Position numbers and translations under genes: made by a program. Under the pieces are notes generated by a model, which was not told the DNA's origin, searched no databases, and saw only the letters and a program-made list of their open reading frames with translations. DNA of 33,064 nucleotides from DATGMB01 sp035293845 (GTDB lineage Bacteria; Acidobacteriota; Terriglobia; Bryobacterales; Bryobacteraceae). The DNA is taken from the NCBI GenBank assembly GCA_035293845.1, contig DATGMB010000111.1, positions 1-33,064 on the forward strand, given 5' to 3'. Numbering within the stretch: position 1 is the stretch's first letter; every line of letters begins with the position of its first letter. Shown piece by piece: positions 28,421 to 33,064 of the stretch.

Positions 28421-28777
28421 ATGACGTCCTACGACTGGAACCTCCTGCCCGTTGAAGACCTGAGTCCGCAGATCACCCGCCGCGCGATCCATACGCCCGC
28501 CCTGACGATCGCCCGCCTCGAACTGCGTCAGGGCGCGGTGGTGCCTGAGCACAACCATGTTCATGAGCAGATCGCGACCGTCGAGCGCGGCGCGCTCGAG
28601 TTCTGGTTCGGCGAGCGGCGCATCGAGCTTCGCAGCGGCCAGTCCGTGGCCATTCCGTCGAACGAGCCGCATAAGGTGGTGGCGCTCGAGGATACCGTGG
28701 TCGTCGACGTCTTCTCTCCGTGCCGCGAAGACTGGTTCAACGGCGCGGATGCGTATCTGCGGCAGGCGAGCAAGTAG
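28421..28777 (+). CDS. Small cupin-domain protein
   Basis: 118 aa, one cupin fold. The first cupin motif has H44, H46 and H48 with a Glu or Gln at 49-50 (PEHNHVHEQ), and the second has H84 in PSNEPHKVVAL, so a metal site is likely. The segment ending VVVDVFSPCREDW is typical of small single-domain cupins. The substrate is unknown; isomerases, dioxygenases and sugar-binding regulators all use this fold. It is transcribed away from rmlA, and a 10-bp tandem duplication begins at its stop codon. Confidence 0.88.
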   Translation: MTSYDWNLLPVEDLSPQITRRAIHTPALTIARLELRQGAVVPEHNHVHEQIATVERGALEFWFGERRIELRSGQSVAIPSNEPHKVVALEDTVVVDVFSPCREDWFNGADAYLRQASK

Positions 28778-28790
28778 AAGCAAGTAGAAG
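28771..28790 (+). repeat. 10-bp tandem duplication across the cupin stop codon
   Basis: Two identical adjacent copies of CAAGTAGAAG (28771-28780 and 28781-28790). The first copy contains the TAG stop of the cupin gene. The second repeats it outside the coding region. Confidence 0.95.
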
Positions 28791-28846
28791 AACGAGCACC
28801 GGCAAGCTCCGGCAAAGCTCTCCTGCCACAGCCTCTGATCTGCATT

Positions 28847-28874
28847 TCCTCGGCGCCTCGGCGCCCCGGCGGTG
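28847..28874 (+). repeat. Solitary arm of the intergenic repeat family
   Basis: This 28-nt sequence matches 25 of 28 positions of the right arm of element B (8654-8681). No paired left arm is visible nearby. The rest of the spacer 28791-28967 holds nothing else I can support. Confidence 0.85.
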
Positions 28875-28967
28875 CACAACCCGCCCCTTTCGTTGTGAAC
28901 CTCACCCGGCCTCCGTCCTGAGTTTCACGCTCGGGCTCGCGGGTGTCCGATGTCCCACTAAGCGCGA

Positions 28968-28997
28968 TTGACGCCTTATTTTTCACGCTGTTACCCT
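28968..28997 (+). promoter_or_regulatory. Candidate sigma70-type promoter of the TonB-dependent receptor gene
   Basis: TTGACG (28968-28973) and TACCCT (28992-28997) are separated by 18 nt. The predicted start of transcription would leave a leader of about 25 nt carrying AGGAGG (29020-29025), 4 nt before the ATG at 29030. Confidence 0.55.
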
Positions 28998-29029
28998 CTC
29001 AGCTAGGGGTTAGTTTGTTAGGAGGTTAA

Positions 29030-32000
29030 ATGCGTAAGATTCTCTTACACGTTACGTGTATTCTATTGCTTGCCACCGCCCCGCTCCTTTTGGCGCAGGC
29101 GGTGAGTGGGACGTTTGCGGGCAAGATTATCAATGCCCAGGGCGCCGGGGTTCCGAACGCCGCGGTTACCGTAACCAATGTCTCCACTAATGCGCAGGTA
29201 AAAGTGCTGACCGGCCCCGACGGCGGCTTCGCGATCAACAATCTGCCGCCCGGCGTCTACCGGATCGACGTCGAAAGCCAGGGTTACAAACATACGACAC
29301 AGGAAAACGTGACGCTGGCCGCCGGACCGCCGATGTCCATCAATATCACGCTCGAAGCAGGCAGCATGACGGAAATCGTCGAGCTGCGCGGAACGGCCGT
29401 GCTGACCGAGCCGACTACCGGCAATGTCGCCATCGGCCTGGCCACCCGCACGGTTCGCGAGCTCCCCATTGTCGACCGGAACTTCCAGCAGCTCGTCGGG
29501 CTGCAAACCGGCGTGACCTGGCCGGAACCGGGTTTGAGTTTCACCCGCGATCCCCAGCGCAACCGCTTCTTCTCCGTCAACGGTCAGGACGCGTGGAATA
29601 ACCAGTGGCAAATGGACGGGCTCAACAACCTCGAACCGTTCCGCAACACCGCCATTCGGGTGCAGCCGGTCGACAGCATGAAGCAGTTGGATGCCGAGAC
29701 CGCCAGCTTTTACTTGACCCACGGTTTCATCGGTGGGAGCAACGACACATCCATCATGCCGAGCGGCACCAACGCCTTCCATGGCGACTTGTTCGAATTC
29801 TGGAGCGGCAATGTGCTGCGAACCCGAAACTTCTTTTCGACGACCGGCGTACCCGCGCCGCGGTTCGTCTATAACCAGCCCGGCGCCGCCGGCGGCGGGG
29901 CTATCGTGCCCGATAAGACGTTCATTTACGGTTCCTACCAGGGCACGTTTGCGAACGGCTCCCAAACCCAAATCGGCACCGTGCCGACGCCGGCCGCGCT
30001 GAGCGGCGATTTCAGCGGGATCCCGGGACTGACCCTCTTCAATCCGGCGACCGGACTTCCCAGCGGCATCGGCCGCACCCCGTTCACCGGCAACGTCATT
30101 CCCGGGTTCATGATCAATCCCACGGCGAGGGCCATTGCGAGCTTCTTCCCGACGCCCAATATCCCGGGAGCGATCGTGAACAACTATGTCACCAACCTTC
30201 CCTTCCGCAATCACGCGAATGCGGCGGACGCGCGGATCGACCAGCACTTCAGCGACAGGAACACCGTGTTCCTCCGCTACGGCTACACCAACAACCGATC
30301 CTATGAGACCTCGCTCTACGGCCCTGTGATCGGCTCCGGAACAACCGGAGGGCTCGTCGCCCAGAACGCGATTCTCGACTGGGCCCACACGATGAGCGCG
30401 AACGTGATCTTCGACATTCGGATGGGCTACAACCGGTGGGACCAGCGCGTCACTCCGTTCACCGACCAGACCGCTCTCGGCTTCGCGCTGGGAACGCCGC
30501 TCTTCCAGAACATGTCCGCCATGGATATCGCGGGTCTGGGTTCGATCGGCGCTCCGTACTATGCTCCGGAGCGCGCAGTAGATAACAACTTCAACTGGGT
30601 GTGGACCTGGAGCTGGCATACCGGCCGGCACGACATCCGGTTCGGCATCGACATCCGCCGCTATCGCGTCGACGGTTTCCAGGAGACGGATACCGGCCTG
30701 AACTTCGGACCGAATGGCACGTACGTGTTCGGCCCCGGCGCGACCCTTACCCCTGGCGTCGGACTCTCGGCGTTCAGCTTGCCTTATAACTCGCTCGCCG
30801 GCTTCCTGCTGGGTGCGCCGCAACAGGCGGGTACCACCAATTTCCTCACCACCCCGACGATCCGCCAGAGCCAATACGCGGGCTGGATCGGCGACCGCCT
30901 CAACCTGTTCCGTGGCTTTACCCTCGATCTCGGTGTCCGCTATGAGGCGTACAGCCCGGTACAGCCGATGAGCCACGGCGGGGCGATGTTCTTCGACCCG
31001 GTGACCAATACCTTCAGCTTCGCCGGGATCGGCGGCAACAACTTCGACCAATTCGGCTGGAACACCAACGCTTGGGCGCCGCGCATCGGTCTTGCCTACC
31101 GCTGGAACGACCGCACCGTGATCCGCGGCGGGTACACGATGCAGTACTTCCAGCAGCCGTTTATCCTGCAGCCCTACCTGCCGACCACGTTCGGGTCAGC
31201 AACCGGAACCACCGGCGGCTTCACCACGGCCCTGCTCACTACTCCGTTCGGGGCGACGCAACCGGCCGCGATTCCGCCGGTCACGCTGGTGAACGGAACT
31301 CCGGCGACCGTGCCCTCGATCTTCGTTCCCAATCGCGCCAAGCAGCCCTACGTCATGAGCTACAACCTCCAGGTGCAGCGGCAGGTACCCTGGGGCGTCG
31401 TGGCCACGGTAGGATACGTGGGCAACGTCGACCGCCACCTGCCGTTCTACACCTATCTGAATCCGACGGTGCCCGGCACTGGCCTGCTCGCCAACAACCT
31501 GCTGCCGCTGATCCAGTCCGGCAGTTCACTCGTCTACGGCAGCGGATTGACCAGCAACTACAACTCGCTGCAGATCCAGTTGAGCAAGCGCCTGGCGGCC
31601 GGGGTGAGCTTCATCGCCTCCTACACGCTGTCGCATGCTCTCGGCTACACCACCGCCAACGATTTCCTGACGGACCCGTTCAACATTCACAACAACTACG
31701 GGCCGCTCGACTTCGACCGGCGCAACATCTTCACCCTGAGCTGGCTTTGGGAGCTGCCCTTCGGCCGTCATTCGAGCGGCTTCACGGGGGCGGTGCTCGC
31801 CGGCTGGCAGTTGAACAGCATCTTCACCTGGAATGGCGGCTCGCCCCTGAACCTGGCCGCTGCCCCGACGGTGTGCGCCTGCACGAACTTCAATCCGGGC
31901 GTCACTTCCTTCAGCGGCAGCAACGCCATTACGCCCGGCGGGCTGGGCTTCCTCAACCCGGCCAGTTTCGCTGCGATCGGGAACACGATTCAACAGTTCG

Positions 32001-32239
32001 GGCGCGGAGCAATCACCTTCCCCGATACCCGCAACTTCGACCTCTCGGCGTTCAAGAACTTCCACGTGGCCGACCGGGCCACCGTGCAACTGCGCGGCGA
32101 GGCGTTCAACCTGTTGAATGAGGCGCGGTTCGCGCTGCCGGTGCAGAACCTGATGCTGCCGGACGCCGGACAGCCCGTCAGCACCGTGAACGGCGGCACC
32201 GGACGTCAAGTCAATCTGGCCCTGAAGGTCATCTTCTAA
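29030..32239 (+). CDS. TonB-dependent receptor, Oar-like
   Basis: 1069 aa, complete. The signal peptide (residues 1-23) is followed by a carboxypeptidase-regulatory-like beta domain at about 24-110, starting VSGTFAGKIINAQGAGVPNA. The plug domain follows, with REL-PIVDRNFQQLVGLQTGV. A large beta-barrel fills the remainder, with repeated aromatic strand ends such as DLGVRYEAYSPVQP and PQDTRNFDLSAFKNFHV-like stretches, and the chain ends in V-I-F, an outer-membrane C-terminal Phe. Proteins of this class are expanded in Acidobacteriota and probably take up large or polymeric substrates. It has its own promoter, strong Shine-Dalgarno and terminator, so it is a single-gene unit. Confidence 0.94.
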   Translation: MRKILLHVTCILLLATAPLLLAQAVSGTFAGKIINAQGAGVPNAAVTVTNVSTNAQVKVLTGPDGGFAINNLPPGVYRIDVESQGYKHTTQENVTLAAGPPMSINITLEAGSMTEIVELRGTAVLTEPTTGNVAIGLATRTVRELPIVDRNFQQLVGLQTGVTWPEPGLSFTRDPQRNRFFSVNGQDAWNNQWQMDGLNNLEPFRNTAIRVQPVDSMKQLDAETASFYLTHGFIGGSNDTSIMPSGTNAFHGDLFEFWSGNVLRTRNFFSTTGVPAPRFVYNQPGAAGGGAIVPDKTFIYGSYQGTFANGSQTQIGTVPTPAALSGDFSGIPGLTLFNPATGLPSGIGRTPFTGNVIPGFMINPTARAIASFFPTPNIPGAIVNNYVTNLPFRNHANAADARIDQHFSDRNTVFLRYGYTNNRSYETSLYGPVIGSGTTGGLVAQNAILDWAHTMSANVIFDIRMGYNRWDQRVTPFTDQTALGFALGTPLFQNMSAMDIAGLGSIGAPYYAPERAVDNNFNWVWTWSWHTGRHDIRFGIDIRRYRVDGFQETDTGLNFGPNGTYVFGPGATLTPGVGLSAFSLPYNSLAGFLLGAPQQAGTTNFLTTPTIRQSQYAGWIGDRLNLFRGFTLDLGVRYEAYSPVQPMSHGGAMFFDPVTNTFSFAGIGGNNFDQFGWNTNAWAPRIGLAYRWNDRTVIRGGYTMQYFQQPFILQPYLPTTFGSATGTTGGFTTALLTTPFGATQPAAIPPVTLVNGTPATVPSIFVPNRAKQPYVMSYNLQVQRQVPWGVVATVGYVGNVDRHLPFYTYLNPTVPGTGLLANNLLPLIQSGSSLVYGSGLTSNYNSLQIQLSKRLAAGVSFIASYTLSHALGYTTANDFLTDPFNIHNNYGPLDFDRRNIFTLSWLWELPFGRHSSGFTGAVLAGWQLNSIFTWNGGSPLNLAAAPTVCACTNFNPGVTSFSGSNAITPGGLGFLNPASFAAIGNTIQQFGRGAITFPDTRNFDLSAFKNFHVADRATVQLRGEAFNLLNEARFALPVQNLMLPDAGQPVSTVNGGTGRQVNLALKVIF

Positions 32240-32264
32240 GAGCCAGCAACATCAACCAACCCGG

Positions 32265-32315
32265 CCGGGCGTGCCGGACCCTCGCGGGGGTTCGGCACGC
32301 CCGGTCCGCTTTTTT
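32265..32315 (+). terminator. Rho-independent terminator of the TonB receptor gene
   Basis: A 12-bp perfect outer stem (32265-32276 with 32293-32304) extends inward through a G-T pair and four further pairs to a small loop. Six T residues (32310-32315) follow after five bases. It lies 25 bp after the receptor stop, between convergent genes. Confidence 0.92.
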
Positions 32316-32337
32316 AATTAAGCGCGTGCTGGATCGC

Positions 32338-33000
32338 CTATCGCGGGAGCAGTCCTTTGCGAATGGCCGTCGATTCTTCGTCGCGGAATCCCATCGATCT
32401 CTGGGACACCAGGTCTTCCAGCGATTCGGACGCCCTGGCCAGCCCATGCCCGGCATGCGCAGTCGTGCGCGCCAGGATGTGGTAAAGCTCGTGAGCGACG
32501 ACGCGGCCCAGCGCGATGCCGAACGCCTTCTGGCGCTCCTTCGCGCCGGCCTGCGGCGGCAGATACGCGAGCGCGCGCTTCACCTGGTCGCACTCGACCT
32601 CGGTAAACGGCAGGACGCGGCCGTTCACCACCTTGGTGGCCCCCAGGGTCATGGCCTCGCCGGGCTGAGGCTCCGAGCCCGTTTCTCCCCAGGATTCGAT
32701 CCTGCACTTCCCTTTGAACTTCAGCACCACCAGTCCGGAAAAGGCCTGGTCTCCGCGATTCTCGCTTGCCAGCCGCCAATCGAGCGCGACGCCCGCAGGT
32801 TTGAGAATCTTATCGACCTCCTTCTTCATCATTTCCATAGGCACCGTGCCCGGCGCCGTATCGAAGTCGAGGAAGACACCGACGGAGGGCGTTTTTCGGG
32901 AGGTGGGGGTCTTGACGCCCTGAGAATCGGGAGGGTTTTGCGCGAAAACAAGCGCCGCGCTGAAGGCCGCCCCTGCGGCCAAGTGAAGAACCCGGGCCAT
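32338..33000 (-). CDS. Secreted HExxH-motif protein, putative metalloprotease
   Basis: 220 aa. A signal peptide (residues 1-20, cleaved near FA-Q) is followed by a Ser/Thr/Pro-rich linker to residue 38 and a globular domain. The helix VVAHELYHILARTTAHAGHG gives H170-E171-L-Y-H174, a zinc-protease HExxH motif, with possible third ligands H182 or H185. The spacing does not match the metzincin pattern. Two cysteines (C99, C137) lie before the motif. A protease role is inferred from this motif only. It converges with the TonB receptor gene, and no Shine-Dalgarno is seen before its ATG. Confidence 0.78.
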   Translation of the reverse strand: MARVLHLAAGAAFSAALVFAQNPPDSQGVKTPTSRKTPSVGVFLDFDTAPGTVPMEMMKKEVDKILKPAGVALDWRLASENRGDQAFSGLVVLKFKGKCRIESWGETGSEPQPGEAMTLGATKVVNGRVLPFTEVECDQVKRALAYLPPQAGAKERQKAFGIALGRVVAHELYHILARTTAHAGHGLARASESLEDLVSQRSMGFRDEESTAIRKGLLPR

Positions 33001-33064
33001 TTGTGTGTCCGTATACTACGCTGCCGTACATACTAACATAGCGTCACAAAATGTCTATCGGGCC

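Noticed and set aside
29063..31051. A minus-strand open frame of 662 codons opposite the TonB receptor gene.
   Set aside because: Antisense shadow with biased composition and no recognisable motif; the plus-strand receptor is unambiguous.

Overview
The window is GC-rich, gene-dense DNA, most consistent with an Acidobacteriota genome (Solibacter/Bryobacter-like). This is an inference from the large Oar-like TonB-dependent receptor with an N-terminal carboxypeptidase-regulatory domain, the layout of the Tad pilus locus, the Uma2 gene, and the scpA-scpB-rluB block. I see no tRNA, rRNA, CRISPR array, transposase or integrase, and no gene-free stretch longer than 300 bases.

Region 1 (1-12022, + strand) is a nearly complete Tad/Flp pilus locus. 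In order it holds a TPR protein cut by the window edge, a 61-aa Flp pilin, a polytopic membrane protein with features of GT-C glycosyltransferases, cpaB, the secretin cpaC, three TadE/TadG-like pseudopilin genes, cpaE, cpaF, tadB and tadC. Most genes overlap by ATGA. The spacers before cpaE, cpaF and tadB are exceptions: each holds an inverted-repeat element directly upstream of the ribosome binding region. No prepilin peptidase is present.

Region 2 (12033-28365, - strand) is an unbroken run of 17 co-directional genes that converges on tadC with only 10 bp between stop codons. Transcription order is rmlA, rmlC, rmlB, three GT4-type glycosyltransferases with a DUF3108 envelope protein after them, a glycosyltransferase-methyltransferase fusion, an ABC-2 polysaccharide export permease with an N-terminal beta-sandwich domain, a DedA/VTT membrane protein, a five-repeat surface protein, then scpA, scpB, rluB, a CoA-binding protein, a YdcF-like protein and Uma2. 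The first part looks like a pathway that makes a nucleotide sugar, assembles a glycan, modifies its end and exports it. Neither rmlD nor the ABC ATPase is in the window.

Region 3 (28421-33000) holds a small cupin gene divergent from rmlA, a 1069-aa TonB-dependent receptor with its own promoter, Shine-Dalgarno and strong terminator, and a convergent secreted protein with an HExxH zinc-protease motif.

The main points of interest are the repeat elements placed just before start codons (one carries a strong G-quadruplex motif), the permease with a built-in glycan-binding-like domain next to a methyltransferase fusion, and the GT-C-like gene embedded in the pilus operon.
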